A DNA stretch of 64,000 nt from Cytophagaceae bacterium (GTDB taxonomy: Bacteria; Bacteroidota; Bacteroidia; Flavobacteriales; Flavobacteriaceae), in contig PALD01000029.1 in assembly GCA_002710685.1 (NCBI GenBank), positions 1-64,000 of the forward strand, in the 5' to 3' direction. The notes beneath the pieces are model-generated. The model saw nothing but the letters and a program-made list of their open reading frames with translations, had not been told where the DNA came from and made no database searches. Positions 1 through 7,655 of this stretch are shown here, piece after piece (the stretch's first letter is position 1; each line of letters opens with the position of its first letter). A program made the position numbers and the translations under genes.

Positions 1-112
1 ACAGCCTCATCCAAAATTCAATACGCTAAAATCAATAATATGAAGTAATCGAAATTTAAATATTAACTTTAGGGAACTCGATTAGGGCTTTTCATAGGAT
101 ACATTGTTAGGC
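1..112 (-). repeat. Partial attC-like recombination site
   Basis: At 106-112 the plus strand reads GTTAGGC, which on the minus strand is the core GCCTAAC. The TAA inside it is the stop codon of the upstream minus-strand gene. The same core is complementary to the far end of that gene's module (725-731), as expected for the two ends of an integron cassette. The second arm of this site is not recognisable before the window edge, so only the core is supported. The remaining bases 1-105 are AT-rich and hold no gene I can support. Confidence 0.4.
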
Positions 113-706
113 GTTCGTATTTTTAGTTTCAAAATTTCCATAACCGAACCAGGCTAAATCCCTATCTAAAGGTATTTCTTCTCCAAACCCTAACTCTTTT
201 CTTGCTAAATTCCGGTATTTATTTAAAAGGTCGGTTGGTGCTTCTTTTGTAGCATTAGGGTCTTTTGAACCAAACATAATTAAAGAAAATAGTTCTAATA
301 TTTCGGTTGTTTCACAGGTCAGTATTAGGCTACTATGACACTCTCTTGCTTCCTCAGTTGAAGCGTGTTGTTTCTTTATTTTTTGTCCTTTAGTGGGAAT
401 CAGTAAATGAGAAAGATGAGCATCAATCAATGTCAAAGATTTCAGTATTGCATTATATTTAAGTTGCCGCTTTTGTTTTTCAACATCTTGTTGATTTTGA
501 ACTTCCGCTTTTACGTCTTCAATCTTTCGAGTAATATCAGCAATATCTTGTTTTGTAGCATAATTCTTTCCTTTGTCTTTTAGAAATTGGAACAGGAAGA
601 CTGTTAACAATGAAAGTATTACACTTAATACTAGATATAACCAGTAATATTGAACCTTATTTTCAATAACACTTTCGATAATTTTCTTTAATTCTTCTGG
701 TTCCAT
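107..706 (-). CDS. Small membrane protein with coiled coil (cassette gene 1)
   Basis: I do not recognise this 199-residue protein. It has one strongly hydrophobic segment at about residues 17-42, then a charged, probably coiled-coil stretch (about 48-90) rich in Lys, Glu and Gln, and a C-terminal part of unknown fold. The layout suggests a single-pass inner-membrane protein with its bulk in the cytoplasm. The ATG at 704-706 lies only about 18 bp from the module boundary at 725-731, and the TAA stop is formed by the attC-like core at 106-112, so the gene fills its module almost exactly. It is a lone gene, AT-rich like the rest of the array. Function unknown; cassette genes of this sort are often orphans. 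Confidence 0.75.
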   Translation of the reverse strand: MEPEELKKIIESVIENKVQYYWLYLVLSVILSLLTVFLFQFLKDKGKNYATKQDIADITRKIEDVKAEVQNQQDVEKQKRQLKYNAILKSLTLIDAHLSHLLIPTKGQKIKKQHASTEEARECHSSLILTCETTEILELFSLIMFGSKDPNATKEAPTDLLNKYRNLARKELGFGEEIPLDRDLAWFGYGNFETKNTNA

Positions 707-724
707 TTTGTTCTGTTATATGAC

Positions 725-855
725 GCCTAACGTTTGGTATAAGATTAGTTGCGTGTGTCAGCGACTAGTTTAGCAAATCCACACCAGATAAAAAATTCGA
801 TAGGATTATTGTAAGCTAGGCCTGTATTAGCAATTAATTTTATACTGTGTTAACT
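725..855 (-). repeat. attC-like site between cassettes 1 and 2
   Basis: This is a 131-bp imperfect inverted repeat. The plus-strand left end is GCCTAACG (725-732) and the right end TGTTAACTGCC (848-858). The arms TATAAGATTAGTTGC (left) and GCAATTAATTTTATA (right) are reverse complements with two mismatches. The left core matches the start of cassette 1 (GTTAGGC at 106-112) in reverse complement; the right core matches the far end of cassette 2 (GGCGGTTAAC at 2050-2059). This cross-pairing is the signature of integron attC sites, where the outer hexamer belongs to the neighbouring cassette. It lies directly 3' of the epoxide hydrolase gene. Confidence 0.65.
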
Positions 856-889
856 GCCGTTTTTTCTTATTTTTAATATATATATTTTT

Positions 890-2020
890 CTAAATAGCTA
901 ATTCTTTAAAAAAGTCTTTTATGTCTTTTGCCATTAAGTCTGGCTGTTCCATTCCAGCGAAATGTCCGCCATCCGGCATTTCGGTCCAATGAGTTACATT
1001 GAAACCTTTTTCGATATATGAACGTGGTGGCGTAGGCAATTCTTTTGGGAATTTTACGAACCCAACAGGAATTTTTATAAAATCGTTTTCGCCAAATTGT
1101 AAGGGATGTTTACTGTTCTCATTATACATTCGGATGGATGAATGAATAGTTTGAGTAATCCAATAGAGTGTTACGTTTGCAAGTAGTTCATCCTTTGTAA
1201 ACACAGAATAGATTTCTCCATTGTTATCGCTCCACGAATTAAACTTTTCAATAATCCAAGCACATAAACCTACAGGCGAATCATTTAATCCAAAAGCTAA
1301 AGTTATGGGCTTGGTACTTTGTATGTAAGAATATGCAGCTTCTTTGGATGCCCAATCCAATGCGTATTTTTGGAACGCTATCACTTCATCTTGCAAGTGC
1401 TCACCGTCTTTTATAAATGGAGTATAAGAGCCAGATATGTAATTCAGGTGCAAACCAATAAGATTTAGAGGATATTTTAAAGCGAGCCAGGAGCTAACTC
1501 CAGAACCAATATCTCCACCTTGTGCCCCATATCGTTCATACCCTAATTCTATCATTAACTTGTGCCATAAGTGCGCCACAAATTCTGAATTACAACCTTC
1601 AACCTGACTTTTCCCGGAATATCCAAATCCAATAATGGAAGGAATCACTAAATCAAAGGAAATTGCATCATCATCAGTCAACATAGGTATAAGCTTAAGC
1701 ATTTCGATAAAGGAACCAGGCCAACCGTGAGTTATAATTAATGGAATGTTTTTTTTCCCTTTTCCTTTAACGTATATAAAGTGGATGTCATAACCATCAA
1801 TGGTTGCAATGAAATTCGGGAAAGAATTTACTTCAGCTTCGACTTTTCTCCAGTTAAAATCGTACAGCCAATAATTGGATAATTCTTTCATAAAAGAAAG
1901 GTTGGTTCCGTACATCCAATTTGAGCCAGATATTTCATCTGGCCAACGGGTATTTCTAATTCTATTCTTTAAGTCGTCAAGAACTTCTTCGGAAATATTA
2001 GCTGAAAATGGCTTTATCAT
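890..2020 (-). CDS. Epoxide hydrolase, alpha/beta-hydrolase fold (cassette gene 2)
   Basis: This 376-residue protein matches microsomal-type epoxide hydrolases, which open epoxides to diols through a covalent aspartyl ester. The N-terminal EHN region (residues 1-105) contains the typical TRWPDE and NYWLYDFNWRKVE stretches. The oxyanion loop HGWPG is at 98-102, the nucleophile is Asp170 in GGDIGSG, and the catalytic His is His353 in GGHFAGMEQP. The length fits the family and no key residue is missing. There is no signal peptide, so it should act in the cytoplasm. It is alone between two attC-like sites, with its stop about 30 bp from the repeat core. The substrate cannot be inferred. Confidence 0.92.
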   Translation of the reverse strand: MIKPFSANISEEVLDDLKNRIRNTRWPDEISGSNWMYGTNLSFMKELSNYWLYDFNWRKVEAEVNSFPNFIATIDGYDIHFIYVKGKGKKNIPLIITHGWPGSFIEMLKLIPMLTDDDAISFDLVIPSIIGFGYSGKSQVEGCNSEFVAHLWHKLMIELGYERYGAQGGDIGSGVSSWLALKYPLNLIGLHLNYISGSYTPFIKDGEHLQDEVIAFQKYALDWASKEAAYSYIQSTKPITLAFGLNDSPVGLCAWIIEKFNSWSDNNGEIYSVFTKDELLANVTLYWITQTIHSSIRMYNENSKHPLQFGENDFIKIPVGFVKFPKELPTPPRSYIEKGFNVTHWTEMPDGGHFAGMEQPDLMAKDIKDFFKELAI

Positions 2021-2052
2021 TTTTTCTCCTATTTTTTTCTAACTCAAATGGC

Positions 2053-2184
2053 GGTTAACGTGTTTGTGTATGATTTCGTTGCGTGTTTCAGCAACTAATT
2101 TAGCAAATACAAACCGAATAGAAAATCCGCTAGGATTTTCGTAAGTAGGCGAGTACTAGCAATGAATTATACACAGTGTTAGGT
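2053..2184 (-). repeat. attC-like site between cassettes 2 and 3
   Basis: This is a 132-bp imperfect inverted repeat. The plus-strand left end is GGTTAACG and the right end GTGTTAGGT. The arms GTGTATGATTTCGTTGC and GCAATGAATTATACAC pair with few mismatches, and an internal GCGTGTTTCAGCAACTA resembles the matching part of the 725-855 site (GCGTGTGTCAGCGACTA). The right core GTTAGGTGGC is the reverse complement of the cassette 3 distal core ACACCTAAC at 2899-2907, apart from one base. It starts 12 bp beyond the restored stop of the frameshifted gene that follows. Confidence 0.65.
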
Positions 2185-2195
2185 GGCGTTTTTAT

Positions 2196-2892
2196 TCAAT
2201 TATTGATTTTTCCATTTATTACGTTCGAGTAAATTTCGCTTTCTCCAAGTTCAAGTCTTACTCTGAATTTTGTTTTATTCTTTCCGTAATTTTGCCTTAA
2301 TGAAGAAATTACTATTTGTTTTGGCGGAAGATAAAATTCAGTTAATCCTGTTCCGCAAAAATAAACAAAACGCCTTCACTTGATTCCAATTTCCAATTGA
2401 GTCTTGCGATTCAGTAACCATAGGAAGAATATCTCCAAAACCAATGCTTAAAGTGTCAGAAGTCCGATTTTCTATAAAAATTGGATAAGCCTTTTTGTTT
2501 GCACGACGTTCAGGTGCTTTGTAATATTCCCAAATATCCATTGGAAAACCTATTGTTTTGGTCGTATCAATAAAGATTTTTATATCCGATTTTTTCGGTC
2601 TTTTATATTTATTCCAATTATGAGTTCTTTGTTCAATTTTTGAAGTTTTGTAAATCAGCTTTATTGAATCTTTAATTTCTCCAATATAAATAGGTGAAAA
2701 TTGAGCTTCTCTTCTGTTTGAAATAGTATCAAGAATTAATTCATTGTTAAAATCATCATAGAGAATTAAATTCGAATAAGGTTTGCTGATTTGTTCTTTT
2801 TGTTCAGTTTTAGAAATTCCGTTATTCTTCTCATTATTCTGACAAGAAGTAAAAATCAAAAGTAATAATATGATGTTTGCAAAATGTTTCAT
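2196..2892 (-). pseudogene. Frameshifted lipoprotein gene (cassette gene 3)
   Basis: The reading frame from ATG 2892 encodes a lipoprotein: a hydrophobic stretch followed by the lipobox FTSC near residue 17, then a Lys/Asn/Glu-rich linker and an unrecognised domain. Read as is, it stops at 2338 after an out-of-place tail (FCLFLRNRIN). Shifting frame near 2374-2378, as if one A were removed from GTGAAGG, continues open as RRFVYFCGTGLTEFYLPP and on to a TGA at 2196, right beside the next attC-like site. The restored protein would be about 232 residues. An upstream ATG at 2958 lies inside the repeat and is not credible. Either the gene is a real pseudogene or the assembly has a one-base error. 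Function unknown. Confidence 0.7.
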
Positions 2893-2900
2893 TAAATGAC

Positions 2901-3019
2901 ACCTAACGTGTTTGTATATGGCAAGTAGCGGGCAAATGTGCGAGTAATTTTCCGTCAATCACAAGCGAAATTTTTCGTTTTAGGACCAACCCCGCTATTT
3001 GCTATATACGGTGTTCTAT
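2901..3019 (-). repeat. attC-like site between cassettes 3 and 4
   Basis: This is the best-formed repeat of the array, 119 bp. The plus-strand left end is ACCTAACGTG and the right end GGTGTTCTAT. The arms GTATATGGCAAGTAGCGGG and CCCGCTATTTGCTATATAC are reverse complements with two mismatches. A smaller nested repeat, AAGCGAAATTTTTCGTTTT, sits near the centre. The right core GTTCTATGCA pairs with TGCATAGAAC at 4971-4980, the far end of cassette 4, so the module ends match again. Size and layout fall within the range of known attC sites. Confidence 0.7.
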
Positions 3020-3025
3020 GCAGTT

Positions 3026-4075
3026 TTATTTCGCTTCTTTTAATAACACAACTTTTCTCAAACTACCATTATTGAATTCGTGACCAATATTTTCATAATC
3101 TTCTCCATCAGGATGGTCTATAATTTCTACATCTCCAATATCATCTGCGTTTCCCACTAATGCAAGACTATAAGATAAAGGAATTGATATTCTTTCTAAG
3201 TCAATTTTATTATCAATTAGAGAAATATTTCTTGTAAATGCGTGCGGATATTTTTCACTGATAATTTTTTCAAATTTGGTTTTTAACTTACCTTCTAAGT
3301 ATTTATCAGAAAAGTCTTTACCTGAAATTAATCCAGAAGTTTCTTCTCTATATAATACTCTTAAAGCTTTTAAAAGACCCATTCTGTCTTTAACGTTCTT
3401 AACATTACTTTCAATAAAAGATTTTGTATCATCAAAAAAGTTTTTTGATCTTAAGCTATCGTTTTTGTCAGTGGTTAAACCTAAAAATTGTCCGTAAAAA
3501 TATTCAGTCAAATCTCTTTTTTGCATTGAGAACTGATCGTCGTACATAAATGGAATAAATAAAGACGACACGCGTATAAAAAAAGCAACTTTATAAAAAT
3601 CTTTTGCTGGTGATAAGAATACATTTTTAATCAGTTCTAAATTATCGCCCGTAATTGTGAAAACTTCTTGTAATTCTGCTTTTACTGTGAAGAAAAAATC
3701 ATTGCCTTTTTTGGTTTTACCTTGCCCAATCAAACAGTAACCTCCTGGGATTTTTGTTCTAAAATGAGATTCTGCAAGGTTTTCGGCCAATTGCTGGGAA
3801 TATTTTATAAATTTTGATTTTGAAACTGGAAATTTATCTTTAAGAAATTCATAAACACTATTTTCTCCTTTTTCCTCGTAATCTAATTTAAAAGTTTTTT
3901 TCTGATTATGTAGGGCTTCCTCCAATCTTAAAATTAAAATAGCCTTCTCTTCTTTATTGAAATTTAATAGCTCTGATTTTGTGATTGCGTATGCATCTTT
4001 TGTTGGCATTTTAGGAATAATTGTATGAGCAATTATTCTATCGATGTTTTCAATTTCTAAGTCTATTAAATTCAT
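3026..4075 (-). CDS. NdpA/NA37-like nucleoid-associated protein (cassette gene 4b)
   Basis: This 349-residue protein resembles the NA37 (YejK/NdpA) nucleoid-associated family in layout: an N-terminal strand-rich part (IDRIIAHTIIPK), a middle with a helix followed by PGGYCLIGQG, then FFFTVKAELQEVF, and a helical C-terminal half with a final strand region. This is a recognition by pattern, not by a clear motif, so the call is moderate. Its ATG overlaps the stop of the upstream PD-(D/E)XK-like gene by 4 bp (4072-4075), so the two are translationally coupled and probably work together. It ends just before the attC-like site. In E. coli YejK binds DNA; here a role beside a nuclease-like partner, perhaps in defence, is inference only. 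Confidence 0.55.
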   Translation of the reverse strand: MNLIDLEIENIDRIIAHTIIPKMPTKDAYAITKSELLNFNKEEKAILILRLEEALHNQKKTFKLDYEEKGENSVYEFLKDKFPVSKSKFIKYSQQLAENLAESHFRTKIPGGYCLIGQGKTKKGNDFFFTVKAELQEVFTITGDNLELIKNVFLSPAKDFYKVAFFIRVSSLFIPFMYDDQFSMQKRDLTEYFYGQFLGLTTDKNDSLRSKNFFDDTKSFIESNVKNVKDRMGLLKALRVLYREETSGLISGKDFSDKYLEGKLKTKFEKIISEKYPHAFTRNISLIDNKIDLERISIPLSYSLALVGNADDIGDVEIIDHPDGEDYENIGHEFNNGSLRKVVLLKEAK

Positions 4076-4875
4076 ATTTTTTGAATATTTGATATAGAGA
4101 AGTCGAATAATTCATTGGTATATTTTAAAACCTCTGGCGTCCCTACAATTGTGTTATTTAAATGTTCAAGTAAAAGTAAATATTGATATATCAGTACGTT
4201 ATTTTCCTCTTGCATATCAATGAAAGCCCAAAAATTCTCTTCTTTTTCGTATTGCGGATAAATGTTCACAATTACTTTTCCTGCTTGGTATGCGGATTTG
4301 TTTAAATTAACGATGACGCCGCTATCGAGTAACACGATGTAATTTGGTAAATTAGAAGCTTCTTCGTTTTCTAAATATTTCTTTAGAATACTAAATTTTA
4401 AATTTGAAGAATTAATGAAAAACATAAACTTTAAAATCGGATTTCTTAAAGGTAATGAGGTAAGTGGTTTTTCTGTAAGAAGACCATTATTTCCTGTTTC
4501 AATGAAGTTTGGTGGTAAATCAGCTCTTTTTAATTCATTATTAAACCTTTTCACATTTTCTGAAAATTTATTTAATAAATCATTCGAATAAAAAGAACGT
4601 TTTATTTCTGCATAGCTAAATACGGGTTCAAAATATATTAGTTCTGACTTATCGGCTAAACTAAAAAGAACTGGATTTTTGGAATTTTCACTTATAATTA
4701 AATCATATTGTGGACTAATTTTAAGATTTGAGTCTACAATATGACCATCACAGACGTGGTATCTTGGATATAATTTATTTTTAAAAAAGTCTTTAATTGA
4801 CAGTTCTACTTCATCTCCGGCTGCTCGCATATTTTTAACATCTATCCGGATAGTATCTGAAAGACGAAAAGCCAT
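4072..4875 (-). CDS. DUF6602-like protein with PD-(D/E)XK nuclease signature (cassette gene 4a)
   Basis: This 267-residue protein carries residues placed as in PD-(D/E)XK nucleases: Glu24 in a first helix (GDEVELSIKDF), Asp58 in SPQYDLII, and Glu90-Ile-Lys92 in YAEIKRSF. The order and the text around them match the DUF6602 family. I chose the ATG at 4875: the open frame runs on to 5016, but that extension crosses the cassette boundary at 4974-4980. The start remains uncertain, as a non-ATG codon nearer 4970 is possible. It overlaps the following NA37-like gene by 4 bp. An activity on DNA is inferred from the fold signature; no helicase or methylase partner is visible. Confidence 0.6.
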   Translation of the reverse strand: MAFRLSDTIRIDVKNMRAAGDEVELSIKDFFKNKLYPRYHVCDGHIVDSNLKISPQYDLIISENSKNPVLFSLADKSELIYFEPVFSYAEIKRSFYSNDLLNKFSENVKRFNNELKRADLPPNFIETGNNGLLTEKPLTSLPLRNPILKFMFFINSSNLKFSILKKYLENEEASNLPNYIVLLDSGVIVNLNKSAYQAGKVIVNIYPQYEKEENFWAFIDMQEENNVLIYQYLLLLEHLNNTIVGTPEVLKYTNELFDFSISNIQKI

Positions 4876-5244
4876 TTTAATCTTTTCAAGGTCGTGTTGA
4901 AAAAATTTAATAAAGGGTAATTTATTAAATGGCTTAATTTCCAATTTAGTTACGATGTTTTTTGTTAAATTGCATAGAACACGTAGATAACTCTGTGTTT
5001 TTAAAACAGGTATCAATATACAATATATTCCTTATCGCCTGTAAACAATACCTTTGGAAATTTTTTCAGTCATGCATTCTGTATAACATTCTTTTCTGTT
5101 TTAAAAAAATGTTATACAAAATACCCGTAAAATCTTTCATGCGGCCCACCACAATGTTAATACGCCCCATTTTGCATAAAACGTTGGTAGATTACCTTTC
5201 GCTTTAAGCGAGAGCAAAGATTGTCAACGCTGTAAACTGCATCT
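4876..5244. other. Non-coding junction between cassette array and chromosome
   Basis: No credible gene lies here. It contains the outer core of cassette 4 (TGCATAGAAC, 4971-4980), a perfect 10-bp inverted repeat GTATAACATT / AATGTTATAC (5081-5090 and 5108-5117) with a 17-bp spacer, and a copy of the dispersed palindrome CTTTCGCTTTAAGCGAGAG with one mismatch (5196-5214). Because the cassette genes read leftward, this is where an attI site, a cassette promoter and an integrase would be expected in an integron. No integrase follows: the next gene is the ordinary chromosomal ndh. Confidence 0.5.
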
Positions 5245-6519
5245 TCAATCTTCTTTTTGTGCCTCGCGCTTGTTGGGCCTTAAAATCAACCGCAGGTCCT
5301 GATTGTCAGAAAAATAATCCAGTGACCAGTTGTAAAAGGTCCTCCAGCGATTACGGTAATTGATAAGGCCAAAAAGGTGTACAAACACCCAGATAAACCA
5401 GGCGGTGAGTCCGTTAAAATGCAGTTTGGGCAAGTCAGCCACGGCCTTGTTGCCGCCTATGATGGCCAGGCTGCCCTTATCCTTGTATTTAAAACATTGC
5501 TGCGGCCTCCCCTGCAGTTCACGTATCAGGTTCTTGGCCAGGTTCTTGCCCTGTTGTATCGCCACCTGCGCAAGCTGTGGGTGCCCCATGGGGTAATTGC
5601 CGTCACACGTTTGCAGGCAGGTATCTCCCACGGCATAGATGTTCAGGGTGTTCTCCACCAGGTTGTATGCATTGACCTTAAGGCGATTGCCGTGGCCATA
5701 GCTAGCTTCGGGCACGCCCTCAAACCTGTTTGCCGTGACCCCCGTGGCCCATATAAGGTTCTTGCTGTAGATGTGCGAGCCGTCCTTCATCATGACTTTT
5801 TCACCATCATAATCAACCACCCGGGTATTGAGCAGGACCTCCACCCCCATGTCCTGCAATCTATCAAGGGTGTACCGCTGGCTTTTTTCGCTCATGGGCG
5901 AAAGCAACTCATTCCCACCATTTACGAGGTAAATCTTACCTCCCGCCCCCACAAGTTCTGGAAACTCCTTGCGTATGCGGGTATTGCGCAGCTCGGCAAA
6001 AATACCTGAAATCTCCACCCCCGTGGGGCCACCTCCCGCAATTACCATCGTGATGTAGGGCAGCCGCAGGCTCTTGTCCTTGATTTTTGTGGCCTCCTCC
6101 AGCCGTTGCAGGAGCACGTTGCGCATGTTCAGTGCATCTTCTACCGTCTTCATGGGTATGGCATGGCGCTCCAGGTTCTTTAGCCCAAAGAAATTGGTCT
6201 TTGTCCCCGTGGCAATCACCAGCTTGTCATATTCAAGCGCACCACTGTCCAGGATGACTTTTTTTTCCTCAAGCACGATGCGCTGCAGTTCGCCCATGTA
6301 AAAATGGATGTTCTCCTTGCCCAGAAAAAGATTGCGGTAGGGGTACGTGATGGATGAGGGGTCCAGGAAGCCGGTAGAAACCTGATAGATGAGCGGCGGG
6401 AAGAAATTGTAGTTGTTCTTGTCCACCAGGGTGATTTCAAAATTTTTATTCTTGGCAAGGCTTCCGGCAAGGTTGACGCCGGCAAACCCACCACCTATAA
6501 TTACGATTCGCTGGGACAT
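5245..6519 (-). CDS. ndh: Type II NADH:quinone oxidoreductase (NDH-2)
   Basis: This single-subunit, non-proton-pumping NADH dehydrogenase passes electrons from NADH through FAD to quinone at the inner membrane. The 424-residue protein opens with the FAD-binding GGGFAG motif (residues 9-14) and has the second dinucleotide motif AGGGPTGVE near residue 165 for NADH. The conserved ATG near WATGVTAN and the AVGDT motif (FAD contact) follow. The C-terminal third has the hydrophobic, aromatic segment (LTAWFIWVFVHLFGLINY) typical of the membrane anchor. I prefer the ATG at 6519; a GTG two codons upstream is possible. It is a lone gene with higher GC than the cassette array beside it. Confidence 0.95.
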   Translation of the reverse strand: MSQRIVIIGGGFAGVNLAGSLAKNKNFEITLVDKNNYNFFPPLIYQVSTGFLDPSSITYPYRNLFLGKENIHFYMGELQRIVLEEKKVILDSGALEYDKLVIATGTKTNFFGLKNLERHAIPMKTVEDALNMRNVLLQRLEEATKIKDKSLRLPYITMVIAGGGPTGVEISGIFAELRNTRIRKEFPELVGAGGKIYLVNGGNELLSPMSEKSQRYTLDRLQDMGVEVLLNTRVVDYDGEKVMMKDGSHIYSKNLIWATGVTANRFEGVPEASYGHGNRLKVNAYNLVENTLNIYAVGDTCLQTCDGNYPMGHPQLAQVAIQQGKNLAKNLIRELQGRPQQCFKYKDKGSLAIIGGNKAVADLPKLHFNGLTAWFIWVFVHLFGLINYRNRWRTFYNWSLDYFSDNQDLRLILRPNKREAQKED

Positions 6520-6583
6520 AAGCACAGTTTAACCCCGAAATTATAAGATTATCCAGCAAATAAAAAGCTTTTAATAAAAGTTT

Positions 6584-6614
6584 ATCCCCACCCGGCATTT
6601 TGCCAGATGGGGAT
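6584..6614 (-). terminator. Hairpin between ndh and GT2 genes
   Basis: The outer stem ATCCCCA (6584-6590) pairs with TGGGGAT (6608-6614), and an inner stem GGCA/TGCC closes a TTT loop. It lies about 75 bp 3' of the GT2 gene and 5' of ndh. It could terminate GT2 transcription or structure the ndh leader; there is only a weak T-rich stretch on the minus-strand side. Confidence 0.4.
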
Positions 6615-6688
6615 ACTTCAATTAACAACAATATGAAAAATCACAAAAAAACCAACCTGTTATAGTATTGTATATACCTGTTTCATGA

Positions 6689-7492
6689 TTATGCAATTGA
6701 GTATAATGTGCCAGGGTCAACTTCTGCGGTGTTCTCCGTGGTCATCACAAGGTTTGCCATGGTATAGCTCACCCATATCTCCATCAATGCAAAAGGTATC
6801 TTTAAAGAGTCTTTGACTCCCAGTTTTGAGTCATCCACGTGTACCCATCGCTTTAAGGGCACTTCCAGGATGTGCGACATGGTTGTCTTGCCCGCGCCAT
6901 AGTGTTTCTTAAGTCGTAGGAAAACCTCTACATCAAATAGCCATTTACTTTTAAAGCTCTTACCATACAACATGGGTATAACATCCCTGGTAAATACTTT
7001 TGCCCCGCACTGGGTATCTTTTATGGGTAGGCCCAGGATCATATAGATAAATAACTTCACGATATTAGATAGCAGCTTGCGCGCACCATCCCGCTCTATG
7101 CCATCGCCACCTTTGTGGTTTCTTGAGCCAAAAACCATTTTAAGCTCGTGATTGTCTTCTAGTTTTTTGACCAGGTTGTCAAAATCTTCAAAATCTGTAG
7201 AAAGGTCAGCATCCACAAAGCCCATTTGCTTAATATCGCTACGGCCGTGCAGGTATAGTGCGCCGGCACGCACGGCAGCAGCTTTACCGCTATTGCGCTT
7301 CATGTCAATAACACTTACCTTGGACGCTTTTAGCTTTTGGAGCGCATAAAGTACATCAATGGTATTGTCTTTACTACCATCATTTACAAAACATAGGTGG
7401 TAGTTGTTGTTTTCTTTGATAAAGGAGGCAAAGGCATTCTTGTCAAGTCTTTTTGCTTCGTTGTAACAGGGGATGATAATTGCTGTTTTCAT
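6689..7492 (-). CDS. GT2 glycosyltransferase (dolichyl-phosphate glucosyltransferase-like)
   Basis: This 267-residue GT-A fold enzyme transfers a sugar from a nucleotide donor, probably to a lipid-phosphate carrier. It starts with the GT2 hallmark IIIPCYNEAKRL, followed by FVNDGSKDNT and the metal-binding DXD at Asp94-Ala-Asp96 in VDADLS. A later TQCGAKVFTRD stretch and the KSKWLFDVEVFLR motif are typical of the ALG5/DPM-like branch. No clear transmembrane helices are present beyond a short hydrophobic stretch near 145-155, so it is a cytoplasmic or membrane-associated enzyme. It is divergent from the polytopic PTPS-related gene across a 163-bp region with LytTR-like repeats, which suggests it supplies lipid-linked sugar to the polysaccharide locus. 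Confidence 0.88.
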   Translation of the reverse strand: MKTAIIIPCYNEAKRLDKNAFASFIKENNNYHLCFVNDGSKDNTIDVLYALQKLKASKVSVIDMKRNSGKAAAVRAGALYLHGRSDIKQMGFVDADLSTDFEDFDNLVKKLEDNHELKMVFGSRNHKGGDGIERDGARKLLSNIVKLFIYMILGLPIKDTQCGAKVFTRDVIPMLYGKSFKSKWLFDVEVFLRLKKHYGAGKTTMSHILEVPLKRWVHVDDSKLGVKDSLKIPFALMEIWVSYTMANLVMTTENTAEVDPGTLYSIA

Positions 7493-7555
7493 ATGGGGTT
7501 TTTTATAGATTACAGCACAAACCTAGCTGGCAGACGCCCCCGTTTTTGGCTATTT

Positions 7556-7616
7556 TCGATGGGTACAGCTTTTGTTTCGGTAGAAACCGTTCATCGAAGG
7601 TTTTACCATTCATCGA
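7556..7616. promoter_or_regulatory. LytTR-type direct repeats in divergent promoter region
   Basis: Half-sites TCGATGGGT (7556-7564) and TCGGTAGAA (7577-7585) are spaced 21 bp start to start. A second, opposite-strand pair follows: ACCGTTCATCGA (7586-7597) and ACCATTCATCGA (7605-7616), spaced 19 bp. The 12-mer ACCATTCATCGA recurs in inverted orientation at 14806-14817, upstream of the GT4 gene. LytTR regulators bind two 9-bp direct repeats about 21-22 bp apart; the 19-bp pair departs from that. Which of the two divergent genes is controlled cannot be told. Confidence 0.5.
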
Positions 7617-7655
7617 TTGTTTTACCTTAGCAATACAATTAACAAGAGACACATA

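Noticed and set aside
2893..2958. Upstream ATG for the cassette 3 lipoprotein
   Set aside because: It would start inside the attC-like repeat and put extra residues before a good lipoprotein signal starting at 2892.
4876..5016. N-terminal extension of the DUF6602-like gene
   Set aside because: It crosses the cassette boundary core at 4971-4980, so it would not travel with the cassette; ATG 4875 is preferred.
5377..6009. Plus-strand open frame of 210 codons opposite ndh
   Set aside because: It lies wholly opposite the well-supported NDH-2 gene and its translation resembles no protein; it is a shadow of codon bias.
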